Origin: Calliopum simillimum
Taxonomy: Eukaryota > Arthropoda > Insecta > Diptera > Lauxaniidae
DNA length: 64,000 nucleotides
NCBI GenBank assembly: GCA_951812925.1
Contig: OX638371.1
Coordinates: 112,305,124 to 112,369,123, forward strand
Direction of reading: 5' to 3'
Shown here: one piece after another, positions 12,301 to 21,608 of the stretch
How positions within the stretch are numbered: position 1 is the first letter of the stretch
Layout: every line of letters begins with the position of its first letter
Notes under the pieces: generated by a model
Told to the model about the DNA's origin: nothing
Database searches by the model: none
Seen by the model: only the letters and a program-made list of their open reading frames with translations
Made by a program: the position numbers and the translations under genes

Positions 12301-15300
12301 CACATATTTTGAAGATAAATAAAAAATCGTTATGCATGGGACTTAAGAAAATCGTCCTAAACACCTGGTTTTTAGCAAAATTATAAAGTTTACAACAAAT
12401 CTGAAATCATTTTTGAGCTCAGCAGCCCCAAATTATTTAAAGTACCAAATTTCATCGATATCCACTCCTTCTATTTTTGACCATTTTTTGTATGGGCTCA
12501 ACGCACTGTGCACCGGTGCCTTTTACATATGTACCAAACCTTATTCATTTGGGTCAAATATTTATTTTCATATCTAAGATTCATTTATTTCAGGGTGTGG
12601 TGTCGCCAATTTTTCTAGTTTATGCTATTTTTTCCGGTGACCGTTACATACAGCCGTTGAAAAATACTTAAGAACGTTATCTTCGTCAATGTAAGTATAT
12701 GCACATCACTTACTTTCTAACAATGCAAGAATGGGATTTCTTTGCTCTCAATGTTTCCTATGATCTATTTCATTCGATTAATGTGCATTACGGTTTCGGC
12801 ATTAAAATTTTCCATTAATGCTAAGAAAGTCAAATTCATTAAAATCAGAAGAAAAATGCTTAAGAATGATTCAAAACCTGATTGGAAAATTTCAAATAGA
12901 AGAAAAAAATTTAAAAAATTATTAATACCTTGTTGTAAAGATTCTTTGCTTTATCACAGACGCACAACACCATTGCATTGATTCAATCAAGGCCCTGCAC
13001 CGAGGCTCAGAGTACAAAAAAAACTTATATGCTTAGTCCTTCATAAGCAAAAAAAAAATAAAAATCAGCATAATCTACTCGTACTTGTCCAAGTGTCGGA
13101 GTCAATTTTTTTTTTGTGTATTTTCTTTTTCTTATTACTAGCGATTACCAGGTGACCATTGCGTCACCTTTGTCCCACTGGGGCCTTTTACATTCATATG
13201 CATCAAACCTTATTCATCTGGGGAAAATAGTTTCATAGCTAAGTAAACCCTGGAAAAACTTTATGTGTCGCCAATTTTTTTAGTTTATTCTATTGTTTGC
13301 GGTGGCCTTCTTCATATATAAAACATATCTCATCCACATGCTTTGAACAGTTTCCGAGATATGTCGAATTTTGATTTTAGGGGCGTAACACCGCCCATTT
13401 TTCTAGTGTGTTATTTGGCTCAGTGTCATTTACATATATGTGTCAAATTTCATTCATACGCGTTAAAAATTTTCTGAGGCATGTGGAATTTTATTTTTTA
13501 GGGGCGTGGTACCACTCATTTTTCCACCCAATAACCTTCCCCTTATCTATACTAACATACTATAAAAATTTCATCGAACTTTAAGTTTTATATACTAGTC
13601 TAGATGAACAATAATCATTACCAGGGCTCGGATTTCGATGAAATGTCGTCTCTTTCCTGCTCTTACATAGACGTTTTCTGATAACACAGAAATACCGTTC
13701 ATGATCCCTACGTTTCAAAGCTAAAAGTTGTTATGGCATTTTTTTGCCTTTTTTAGCCTTTTTGATTTTCAGGTAATTTTTCATAGTTTACGCCATTTTT
13801 TGGGGCATTTTAGTGGATTTTCATATTTTTGTCACTTTTCTACAAAAAGTTTTAAATTGAAAAGAGTTGAATCGTTGTTTTTTTTAAACAGTAAAAAAAG
13901 TCGTAGATACATTTGTATGTTTTGATGCCAAAGCAGTTGGAGGAGCTCAACAAATTTTTCCAGAGATAAAATAAAGGGTCGATTAGCGTTCATCAAAACT
14001 AGTTCTTAATCCATACCACAAGGTATATAATCTTTGTAGTCAACATCATTGTCTTTGGAAAATGGAATTGCTTTGATTAAAAGTATAAAAGAAAAGCTAA
14101 ACGCGTTAATGCTGATGGGAATGTTTTTAGAAAATTTATTCACGTGCTGGATAAAAATTCTGGATATAAAAGATTGTGTCATATTGCTGAAAGTAGCAAC
14201 ATTTTTGGAAATAGGCAACTAAAATCAAATTCGTTCTTTTAAGTATGCCCATCTCATCAGTGCAAAAGTAGAAAGAAGTTTTTCGGTGTACACTGTGCAG
14301 CAACATTTTAACTGAGTGTAGAAGGTCATGTAATTTTGAAAATTTAAAAATTTACGTTGTAGTTTATTGGAACGCAAATTAATAAAATTTTTTATCAAAA
14401 AAGACTAAAAATATGCACTGATTTTACTTTTTTTGACATTTTTTCATTTTTTAGAGTTTTTAAGGGCATTTTGTAATTTTTTTGGTCATTTTTCGATGTT
14501 TTTAAGGGCATCAGAATCCGAGCCCTGATCATTACCAACTGAGCCTAAATTCAAAATTAGATGATATTCTTACTGGTTTTCAAGAAACAGTGCTCATAAA
14601 CAATTCTATATCAAATAAGCTGAAAACCTATGTTTGTATATTTATCCCAATCTTCCAATGGCTATATCTATGTGATATTTTTTGTTATGGTTATTATGTT
14701 TTACCGCTAAAAGTAAACTTATTACAAAAATGATTTTGATTAAATCCATCAAAGTTTTTTAGGTTTTGAAAGAAACTTCACTGTTCAGTGAACTTAACAT
14801 TAAAGAAATGCCACTTAACCGCTGTATCGATTGATAACAGTACTAAGTGGTTGATGTCAATGAACTTATGAACTGTACGTTCAGCACAAGGACACAAATC
14901 TATATACATTTTCCGGATCAAGTAGTGGTTGTGTTATGTGCATAACAAGAACGCAAGAACAAATTAGATAATGTTGCAATTTTCTTATACATAAATGGAA
15001 ACAGGAAAATGAAAAAAGAAAAATAATGCCAACACAAGCAGACTACGAGTATGTTAATAGCCGATCAACATCGACCATCACCGACAGATAACCCCACACA
15101 CCCTACAATTATGGATTAGTGTAGGATGGTTTTATTTATTTATTAACATGCTAAAACTAAACTATAAAGAGCAGTGTTCAATCGAGGAGGAATTTTATAA
15201 AATTAAAGCTGATGAGGGAATGAAAAAATGATTCATAGCACAAAGCACACACCACATACTATCGAAAAAACGCACGCACACATCCTCACTTTAGCAACAA

Positions 15301-15545
15301 AAGCCGTGATCATGATGCATTACGAGATAGAAAACCAATTCTTTTCAATTCTAACGCCCAAGAACCGGCAGATATAAGAACAAAAAAATTGTTTCCTATT
15401 TTTTTGAATACAGACACAGCCAACTTATCCTCCAGCTCCTCCCTAATCTATCACTAAACCGATAATAATTATAAAAAAGGCGACTTATTTGATAAATTAC
15501 CTCTTTGTTTCCAGACATTCCACTAATGTAAACTTTCAATCCCAT
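2415..15545 (-). CDS. Sh3beta: SH3 domain-binding glutamic acid-rich protein (Sh3beta), two predicted isoforms
   Basis: Minus-strand gene of the SH3BGR family, small thioredoxin-fold proteins of the cytosol with SH3-binding and acidic tails. Coding exons are 15545-15501, 5749-5279 (short form with TGA, 171 aa), or 5749-5285, 4576-4483, 4412-4339 and 3389-2415 (long form, about 550 aa). All junctions keep frame: phase 0, 0, 1, 0. The domain reads MGLKVYISGMSGNKE, VKKRQQRV, then ILDSKNFKYDLIDITEPGK and EEDYCGDYDAFDLANEID, nearly identical to what I recall of Drosophila Sh3beta. The long form adds 380 residues of Glu/Lys/Asp/Ser low complexity, predicted disordered. The 9.75 kb first intron holds a fold-back element, a CACAGTG-ended element, a hAT remnant and satellites. 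A hAT MITE lies 330 bp upstream of the start codon. Gene identity is firm; use of the long form is inferred from splice sites and frame. Confidence 0.9.
3785..4100 (+). repeat. 21-bp minisatellite in a Sh3beta intron
   Basis: About 14 imperfect copies of a 21-bp unit, AATTTTGATTTGGAAAAAGT plus one base, run head to tail inside the intron between Sh3beta exons 4 and 5. Because 21 is a multiple of three, the + strand stays open for 98 codons with a heptad-like NFDLEKV repeat. The frame has no other coding evidence and sits antisense in an intron, so I treat it as a minisatellite. Less regular copies extend left to about 3690. Confidence 0.8.
4339..4576 (-). CDS. Sh3beta: Sh3beta long-form acidic exons 3 and 4
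   Basis: Two small exons flank a 70-bp intron. Exon 3 (4576-4483, 94 nt) reads SGEDTDKKVDAKDGDVES and ends in a GTAATT donor. Exon 4 (4412-4339, 74 nt) reads GSEEGKDKESEEKKDNDD and ends GAAGAG before GTTAGT. Their summed length is 168 nt, so the frame passes intact from exon 2 to exon 5. Shared composition, phase and orientation with Sh3beta make them part of that gene; whether they are always used is unknown. Confidence 0.75.
4577..5278. other. Sh3beta intron 2 and short-form 3' UTR
   Basis: Between the short-form stop (5279) and the acceptor of the next acidic exon (about 4577) the sequence is AT-rich with poly-A/T runs and an AAATAAATAAATAAAT run near 5055. It would be 3' UTR in the short transcript and intron in the long one. 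The small open frames here lack codon bias. Confidence 0.5.
5279..5749 (-). CDS. Sh3beta: Sh3beta shared exon with alternative stop or donor
   Basis: The acceptor AG is at 5751-5750 and the exon begins VKKRQQRVLMILDSK. It encodes the rest of the thioredoxin-like domain and the first acidic segment, ending KKEEV and TGA (5281-5279). The bases GTTTGA form both the last Val codon plus stop and a possible splice donor after GAG (exon end 5285). Splicing there leads in phase 0 to the exon at 4576. The Drosophila protein, as I recall it, ends similarly (AEV), supporting the short form as ancestral. Confidence 0.9.
   Translation of the reverse strand, partial: VKKRQQRVLMILDSKNFKYDLIDITEPGKEGEKELMQTKSTGNGATVSDPEPRHPLPPQIFNEEDYCGDYDAFDLANEIDTLEQFLKLAPADTTSVSSAQIELKQENGEAANEEKKGDADAADDGGENKENEEKKEGEKKGADGEPVTDDAKKEEV
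5750..8292. other. Sh3beta intron 1, proximal part
   Basis: Intronic, AT-rich. Around 5930-6060 there is a copy of the dispersed GGCGCCGCCCA-type repeat. A 123-bp tandem array follows at 6427-6870 (separate entry). From 6900 to 8290 there are only microsatellite-like runs, such as ATA repeats near 7820. No gene is seen. Confidence 0.6.
6427..6870. repeat. 123-bp tandem repeat array, about 3.6 copies
   Basis: The phrase CCGAAGGTT recurs at 6427, 6550, 6673 and 6796, exactly 123 bp apart each time, with shared blocks such as GGCGGACTATCAAAAAG. Since 123 is divisible by three, two adjacent units share an open frame (6627-6830) reading MADYQK twice. This is a property of the array, not evidence of a gene. 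It lies in Sh3beta intron 1. Confidence 0.85.
8293..10590. mobile_element. Fold-back (long inverted-repeat) element
   Basis: Two arms of about 1.1 kb are imperfect reverse complements around a ~150-bp centre near 9340-9490. Left-arm marks are CAAGAAACCATGGG (8381), GAGCCGCCGTAAATTGCG (8413) and TAGCCATCGGAAGATCG (8981). Each reappears inverted at about 10500, 10465 and 9820. The outer ends resemble ATAGGCC..GGGTCAA and TTGACCCTAATGGCCTA. No transposase frame is present, so it is non-autonomous or a product of head-to-head duplication. Arm sequence recurs at 1490, 36270, 37830-38740 and 43600, so it is a genomic family. It lies in Sh3beta intron 1. Confidence 0.85.
10591..11527. other. Intronic sequence without recognised features
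   Basis: AT-rich intron of Sh3beta. Two places (about 10917 and 11050) contain the related phrases ATCCGGGATGACGGCA and ATCCGCGATGACGGCA, hinting at an old dispersed repeat. No gene is seen. Confidence 0.4.
11528..13560. repeat. Dispersed repeat, direct copies interrupted by a DNA element
   Basis: The stretch 11528-11647, continued at 12511-12660, matches 13040-13320 as a direct repeat. Shared phrases are TTATTACTAGC, GCGTCACCTTTGTCCCAC, AACCTTATTCAT and GTCGCCAATTTTT. In the first copy the CACAGTG-ended element (11648-12510) splits the repeat. From 13380 to 13540 two further units with GGGGCGTAACACCGCCC and GGGGCGTGGTACC follow. The same family recurs near 640-900, 1880, 5990 and 63930. It looks like an old satellite-like or Helitron-like dispersed repeat; its class cannot be set by eye. 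Confidence 0.6.
11648..12510 (+). mobile_element. Transib-like non-autonomous DNA element, copy A
   Basis: An 863-bp element with imperfect terminal inverted repeats CACACTGCGTTGGCCCATA and (reverse complement of the right end) CACAGTGCGTTGAGCCCATA. It is flanked by a 5-bp duplication CACCG (11643-11647 and 12511-12515). The uninterrupted homologue at 13180 shows the empty site. Five-bp duplications and CAC(A/G)GTG-type ends are the known signature of Transib transposons, relatives of the RAG recombinase whose signal heptamer is CACAGTG. There is no transposase frame. Copy B lies inverted at 42270-43561. Confidence 0.7.
13622..14527 (+). mobile_element. hAT transposon remnant with exact 8-bp target duplication
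   Basis: The ends are CAGGGCTCGGATTTCGATG and (right, inverted) CAGGGCTCGGATTCTGATG. The flanks are an exact 8-bp duplication ATCATTAC (13614-13621, 14528-14535), diagnostic of the hAT superfamily. Inside, + strand pieces in broken frames read VLDKNSGYKRLCHIAESS (about 14150), KYAHLISAKVERSFSVY (14243) and LTECRRSCNFENLKIYVVVY (14310), the hAT C-terminal dimerisation region. Frameshifts and stops separate them, and the DDE core is missing, so the copy is dead. Runs of GGCATTTTTT near each end could be subterminal transposase-binding repeats. Confidence 0.85.
14242..14391 (+). pseudogene. hAT transposase C-terminal dimerisation region (decayed)
   Basis: A relic of the hAT C-terminal domain: AHLISAKVERSFSVY in one frame, then after a disruption LTECRRSCNFENLKIYVVVY and NAN with a TAA at about 14389. 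The motif pattern (ER.FS, then RR...ENL...VVY) is characteristic. It occupies the 3' half of the hAT remnant. Confidence 0.75.
14536..15500. other. Distal Sh3beta intron 1
   Basis: Intronic DNA just downstream of coding exon 1. Near 14650 is a short relic of the fold-back family (ATCTTCCAATGGCTATATC). The rest is non-repetitive by eye, with several CA-rich stretches around 15240-15300, and could include intronic control sequences. No gene is seen. Confidence 0.4.
15501..15545 (-). CDS. Sh3beta: Sh3beta coding exon 1
   Basis: Fifteen codons, MGLKVYISGMSGNKE, with the ATG at 15545-15543 and a donor GTAATT at 15500-15495. This is the first beta strand and following turn of the SH3BGR thioredoxin fold. 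Joining GAG to GTA AAG AAA CGT of the next exon gives the conserved NKEVKKRQQRV. It is too short to stand out as an open reading frame and was found by looking for the missing N-terminus. Confidence 0.9.
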
Positions 15546-15874
15546 TTTAGCCGATTTTTTACTTTTGTGACCAAATAAATTTTATATTCTTTATTGCAAG
15601 AACTTATCTTTTTATAGACTTTTCCTCTTGTAGCTGTCAAAAGAAAAATTTCTTTGAATTCGTTTTCTTGGTTTTTTGCAACTAACTCGGAAATACGAGT
15701 TAAATTTTTTACACTAATTTCACTAGAAATTCTGAAGCTCGATATTTTCAAAAAACTCACAAAGCGATAGTATAAAAATGGAAATATAATTGCAAAATTC
15801 TTTATCGTCTTCCACTTTTTTACCACCGAGTAAAAATTTACTCGTTGCTAAAAGGGAATCTAAGTCCACGAACA

Positions 15875-16519
15875 CAGTGTTGCCAGTTTAGGGGATTTCC
15901 CCCTAGATTTAGGGCATTTTAAAAGGTCTAGGGGGCAATCTAGGGGATACATTACTTAGGGGATTTGTTTAGGGGGTTTTAAAAAGGTGTAGGGGAAATC
16001 TAGGGGATACTTTTATGGGATTTATGCGAATGAAATTCATCTCGACTGGCTATTTTACAAAATTTATAATGAATATCATAAAAAGTAAACTAAGGAATTA
16101 GATGAATTAGATGAAACTTTAATTAATACTTTGTCAGAGTTGTAGATGTAAATGTAAAGAAAACCTTCTTTTAAAATATATAAAAATACATAATAGTACA
16201 TGTTAACAAAAATATCTAAATTTATAAAATATATTGAAACAACATTCACTTCATTTTGAAATTTGGAAAATTTTTTTGCTACCAAATTATAAATGTTCCA
16301 TATTTAGGGGAAATTTTGTCAAAAGTCCAGAATTTGGGGGAAATTTCGTTATGAAAATATATTAATTTCGTTTTGAAATTTGGAACTTTGTTGGTTTTTT
16401 TTTTTTTGGTCGCAAAAAAAAAATTTTTCTATTTAGGGGAAATTTCGTCAAAAAACCAAAATTTAGGGGAAATCTCGTGCAATCTGGGGGAAAATAGGAG
16501 AACCTATCTGGCAACACTG
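15875..16519. mobile_element. hAT-type MITE upstream of Sh3beta
   Basis: A 645-bp element ending CAGTGTTGCCAGTTTAGG at the left and (inverted) CAGTGTTGCCAGATAGG at the right. It is flanked by an exact 8-bp duplication CACGAACA (15867-15874, 16520-16527). The interior carries repeated phrases GGGGAAATTTCGTCAAAA, TTTAGGGGA and CTAGGGGATAC, a cluster of GGGGA/TTTCCCC subterminal repeats. No transposase is encoded. It lies 330 bp above the Sh3beta start codon, so it probably sits in the promoter or 5' UTR region. Confidence 0.85.
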
Positions 16520-16527
16520 CACGAACA

Positions 16528-18965
16528 AAAGTTTCCAGAGCTTAATATGTCGACGTCGCTGCTCGACTTCTGTCAAAAAACGCGTCACCGACGTACCGTT
16601 GCTTTTGCTACTTTTATCGATTTTCTTACGTTTTCTATTTTAGTAGTATTTTAGAAATTTTTTAATGCTATTTATTTTAATACTTTTTTGTATTACTTTT
16701 TCATGCGACAAATTTGTGTCAAACTGTGAGTTAATTTTGTTTGGTCTCTGTGGTATCGTTTGCTCATTCATTTCATGATTAAAATAATCACCAAATATAT
16801 GATTATTTTGATTATGAATAGCTCCGTTCCAGAAGATTTTTAGTTTAATTTTTGGTTAAATCTTAAGTTAAATAATTTGGGAGAGTAATAGCAAAATTGC
16901 TCTCAGAAAGAGATTTAACTACAAAATTTACTGGAACAAGATTTGGTCAAAAATTTGGTTAAAGTTTTAACTGTCAAAAATAGAAAACAATAAACAAAAC
17001 ACTCTTCCTTATCAAAACTTTTCCAATAGGTCTTTTACTTTCCGAGGTAAGATCTTTTGAAGATATGATATTTCAGCCCCCATACAATAGACGAAATATT
17101 TTGGATGCCTGCCATATCCCATTTATTTAATTTTTTGATATTTTTCTATACCATTCCACACTTTCCAAATATTTTCTTATTATTATTCTCATCGGTTAAT
17201 TTATCATTTTGAAAGCATGAACATTGGAGGTGAAAAGGTACGAATTCCATCACAAAAAGTAGCTATGAATAATATCATCAACTAAAATAATAAGATTAGA
17301 TTGTTGACCGAGCAGGGATCGGTCTCCAGGTACTAACTCTAATGCAATTACGGAACTATCATTCAACGAAAAAATGCATAAGCAAGTCTGATTTTACATT
17401 TCTTTTATATAATCAATGATTATTTCAAGAAAGTGATGTTTTCGGGTAATGTGGACTACCCCATATTACATACCGCATATCAACTTTGATTACTATTACA
17501 CCTTAAAAAGCTAATTGCATGTGTGAGACACCCGAGTTTGAGTAATGTGGAGTACTATTTTAGGTATGATTCGGTAACCCTTATTACTTATTCACTTGTT
17601 AGTATGAATTTGGTTTATCTTACTAAAACATATTCTTTAAAAAGCCTATAAAGCTTGACAGTTAAAATTTCAAACTAAAAATTTTTCCATATTCAGGACC
17701 ACTTTTCGGTTTTTAAAATTGTTTGGGATATATCAAATATTCTCTGAAATGGACCAAATTTTACATTATGCTTGGATGCATAAAATTTTGGTGCTTTCTG
17801 TTTTCGTTCTATAATGGCTTAAATATTTTCTTTGTGTATATCGTTTAAAAGTGCATATACATATGTATCTACCTATCATAGAATCATAAAATCGATGGAG
17901 TGGTTCTCGAGGTTAACTTATATTTTTAAGGCAAACTCGATATTTTTGACAATTTTCACGTTCTTGTTTTGAAGGCTTAGAAGGTAAACGAAATGTCTTA
18001 AATACTTGAAAACTATTTTTATATAATTTCGGTCAGATTAAGAAAAATCCGTTTTTTTTTTAGAAGGTATTAAAAATTAAAGAAACCTCCACAATTTAAA
18101 AAAAAAGTTCCAGAAGTTCGAGCCTTTGAACATGTGGGTAAGTTGTAAAAATTAGAATTGTTACCGAAATACCGACCACTCTTCTTCCAATGAATTATAT
18201 TTGAAGAATTATGGCTTTCTCGAAAAATGTTTGAACGGCTTTACTAAACAATATTGAAAATTTTAATTTGCATTGCACATTTTTTATGTTTGAAAAATTG
18301 CAAAGAAGTGCTAAGTATTGAAAAGAAGCACAAAAATGAATTAGGGAAGTATAGGAGTACGCTTGCCCAAATAGGAGTAAAATACTCCTATAGGAGTACA
18401 AACGACATCACTGCATTGTTTCGAGTTCGTGTGTGTGAACTTTACATCGAAAAAGTCTTTTCGTTTTTTGTGTTCCAGAGTGAGGACGTGTTTTGAGCTT
18501 TTCCTTTAATTAATTACAATAGCTTAATTAATTACTATAGCTGAATTTCTGTTACTTAGCGCGTTTGATTTTTCAAAAAGAAAATTTTTATTCGATTGGA
18601 ATTCCTTGTAGGACGGGACATAAATTTTGTTAAATTGGTAAGTAGGAATATCTTCAATTGGCTTATAGTGTATTTTCCTCCATTTTAAAAATTTTCTTCC
18701 TAACCTCAAATTTTCTTTTCATTTTCAGCGCATTTCAGCAAGAATCGTTTGTTTTTCTTTTAAGTTGAATTTTATGGTGAGTTTTTTTTTTTTTGTGTTT
18801 GACAGCATTATTTTACGGAAATGTAAATGGACAGACTCTAATGTAAATCAATCATTGTATTCGTTATACAACTTATTTTTACCGCTAAAAACTTTCTAAT
18901 CTCTGGCACAAAAGAATAATGAAAACAGTCATTGCACAACGTGGGAGTAATCCAAGGTTTTTTAT
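16528..18965. other. Intergenic region between Sh3beta and the Rb-like fragment
   Basis: The first 100 bases are GC-richer than the surroundings (TATGTCGACGTCGCTGCTCG at about 16546) and may be the Sh3beta promoter area. Further on are unassigned repeats: GTTCCAGAAGATTTTTAG at 16826, GGTAATGTGGACTACCCC at 17446, and a TAGGAGTA cluster at 18350-18400. I read the minus strand for a pocket B-type continuation of the Rb-like exon and saw none. Confidence 0.4.
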
Positions 18966-18969
18966 TCAC

Positions 18970-19690
18970 ATCCCAATAAACTGTTTGAGATCCACATTTG
19001 TCTTGTTACGTTCTTCAACCTTCACAATTGTGTCTAATAAATAAAAATATAGAGATTTTGCCAAACGAAAACGGTTTTGTGCCTCGGGAGATTGAAATTT
19101 GTTTTCAAACTTTTGCGACAATTGCTGTAGTAATTCATTCAGTATGCATGCATCTCCAATGTTTCGAACAAATTCAGTCGGTTCATTCATTTCAGCAATA
19201 TCTTGTAACTTCTTCACATTGTTTGTGGCATTAGCAACAGATTCCTTAACATTGACATCCTTTATGGGTAGGCTGTTTTTACGTGTCAATGGCGTCTCTG
19301 GTATTAGCAATCTAATATCCTGACGATTATCATTTTCGGTAACATCATTAAAGTAATTGACCTTGCGATAATTTGGATTATTCAATAATATGCGCTCATC
19401 GAATTCTCCAACGCTCAGCACATATTGTTCGTATGAGCTATTAAATGATCTTAGATTGCGTTCAAAATTGGCATTTGAGACAATTTCCAGAAAGGTCGTT
19501 TCATTACCACAAATAGTGTTGGTAACGAAAAATTCATTAATGATGGTCTTCCATGAAGTTTCTTTCATTATCTTTGCTTCATTGGGTAGCGCCTCTGCAA
19601 TTCTGCACAAGGGCTCGATTATACAATACGTAGCCAAGGAACCAACATCAAAGTCAGGCGTATTCCAGCCTTTGAGTACACCTTCAAAAT
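18970..19690 (-). CDS. Retinoblastoma-family pocket protein, internal fragment
   Basis: A 721-nt open exon; the acceptor TTTACAG ends at 19691 and a possible donor GTGAAT starts at 18969, with an in-frame TGA at 18968-18966 if unspliced. The product aligns with pocket proteins (Rb, p107, Drosophila Rbf/Rbf2). The N-terminal cyclin-like part ends EQYVLSVGEFDERILLNN (compare EYVLTVGDFDERI of p107). A spacer with IPETPLTRKNSLPIKDVNV follows. Then comes the start of pocket domain A, VANATNNVKKLQDI and NRFRLAKSLYFYLLDTIVK. It stops before the end of pocket A; no pocket B (LxCxE-binding) sequence is seen nearby. The frame is intact for 240 codons, so it is either one exon of a larger gene, a recent partial duplicate, or a shortened family member. 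Family call strong, orthologue unknown. Confidence 0.7.
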
Positions 19691-19735
19691 CTGTAAATAT
19701 CAAATTGACACGATAATCAGCCAATAGGGTAAGGG

Positions 19736-20212
19736 AGGGAAATATGGACCACCCATCTTTCTTTTTTAAATAAAACCCAAAATACATAAAACAAAACAAT
19801 AAATTTTATGTCATTCAGTAAAGGAAACAATTTACCTTCATTCTGATTCACTTTTAGATAAATATCTCATCAGGATGAAGAAAAAAAATTAAAAAACTGA
19901 AAATACTCAAAATGAAGATTAAAAAAAGTGTACAGAAGTTGCATATAAAATGTCACTTCCACATACGCCATATTTTTCATGACTCCAAGAACGTCAGATT
20001 ACACATTCAACCCAAAATTCGCCACGGCGATCTTCTGAGTAAAGGGTATTACATTATATGCATTTTTTATCATTTTTTTCCTTTGTAGTAAACGAATAAC
20101 ATATAATGACCATCAGACTCGTCATGAAAACTGCAACTAGATTTCCCATCTGAAAAAGATGATAAATACATTTGTTTTTGAGGCTTTTTTCTTTAGTGGT
20201 CCATATTACCCA
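19736..20212. repeat. Possible short inverted-repeat element beside the Rb-like exon
   Basis: The left end reads GGGAAATATGGACCACC and the right end, inverted, GGGTAATATGGACCACT, about 475 bp apart. A further copy of GTGGTCCATATTACCC lies at 20536 and a looser one at 17446. No clear target duplication is visible. It could be a MITE in the intron before the Rb-like exon, or repeated ends of a larger unit reaching 20552. Confidence 0.35.
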
Positions 20213-20580
20213 CAGCTCGTGTTGGTGAAATAAATGGTTTTTTTATCAAAAACTCTTTTGGTTAATGAACTTATTTGTGCTAATAAATTATAAATGGTAT
20301 TCACTGACTTTATATAATTAACCATTTATTTAAAAACGCGATGTCTTTAAAGTGAAATAATGCAATATACTCAATAGAAAAAAATTATCACTGATCTTTT
20401 TTTTAGAAAAATAAACTTTACAGAAACATGCGACCTCACCGAACGCTAAAATCGCCCTATTATAAGCTTTAGGTATTAGCGTTAAGTTTGAACATGAATA
20501 ACTGTAAATCCTATGTATGCAGTGGGAAATAACCGTGTGGTCCATATTACCCGCGCCAAGAACAACGCCAGTTTCTACAG

Positions 20581-20814
20581 TAAAGCCAAACCATATCAAC
20601 GGAATCAACAAAACATTACAAAAAATACAGCAGGAAATAGCTGCATTGAAGCAGTTTGTGAATTTCCCTGAGGAAAAACCCAAGAAGAAAGTTTCAAAAA
20701 TTGTGAGAATGGTGATGGACGAAATAGCGAAACAGAAAGAGAAAGAGGCAGCGAAGGACAAAGGTTATGATGGAATGGATATTGTAAAAGATGTTGTAAA
20801 AGATGTTGGGTAAA
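20581..20814 (+). CDS. Possible exon encoding a charged helical segment
   Basis: After an acceptor-like TTTCTACAG (ending about 20580) the + strand stays open to TAA at about 20812. It reads INKTLQKIQQEIAALKQFV, then EEKPKKKVSKIVRMVMDEI and AKQKEKEAAKDKGYDGMD. The Lys/Glu/Ala-rich heptad pattern predicts amphipathic helix or coiled coil. The frame has codon choice unlike its AT-rich surroundings. I do not recognise the protein. It could be a real exon, a gene relic or transposon-derived; the frame also extends upstream to an ATG at 20517. Confidence 0.35.
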
Positions 20815-21403
20815 ATATTTGTAACAACACCAATTTTCTTTGTTTTTTCGTTTTAATCCCACTCTTTGTGTTTATATCTACCTGACATATGTTTAATTTA
20901 TGTGTTTTTTATTTAAAATATACCCATTAGCGAGTAATGTAATAAATTTGTAATAAATTTGTCAAAAAATCAATTAAAAAAAAAGTTGCATTTTTACTTT
21001 CAATTTTAATGGATGTTATGAAAGGTTCATCATCAGCGCATGCACATGACAACTAACGAACACATTTCAAATACTTAGAAGACACCAATAATGTTCCCAT
21101 CACATGGCAAAAGGTGATCCACTTGATTTGAACCCATTCCCAAATTGCTTAACTGTTAGTTCTTTTCTTTATTCTATGTTAATAACAGTATTATCATATT
21201 CGTAAATTAAGTTATCCATTTAAAGTTTATTATTTTTTCTTGTATTTAATGGTCCATGACCTGAATATGTTTAAAAGTGATTTATTTTTCTTTTTAAATG
21301 CTTTATAACAGTTTTGTTTAATGAACTAAAACAGTAATTTTTTTTTTTTTTTTTAGATTTTCTTCTTAACCCATTAGACTTGAATGTTCATCAAGTATTA
21401 CGT

Positions 21404-21608
21404 AATTTTTGATCATTTGTTTGACTTCCAGACAATTGGTGAAGTCTACCTGGACTATTTGAATGCTTTTAAAAGCGGACGCCCACATTGTACATTTAAT
21501 GTTTAAACTAAAAAACACAGCTACCATCTGCAAGCAGCTTCCGATGCAGCTGCAAGGATGTGGATTGATGCCATTATAGCCGGAGCTCAAGGAAATTTAG
21601 ATTACTAA
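21404..21608 (+). pseudogene. Remnant of a PH-like domain C-terminus
   Basis: Following an acceptor-like TTTGACTTCCAG (ending near 21452) the + strand reads TIGEVYLDYLNAFKSGRPHC, then FNV and an in-frame TAA at about 21525. The same frame continues with HSYHLQAASDAAARMWIDAI and AGAQGNLDY with TAA at 21606-21608. The second part fits the end of a pleckstrin-homology domain (beta strand, LQA, then the C-terminal helix with its invariant Trp). The internal stop, with no gene assembled around it, suggests a pseudogene. Which PH protein it came from is not clear. Confidence 0.4.
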
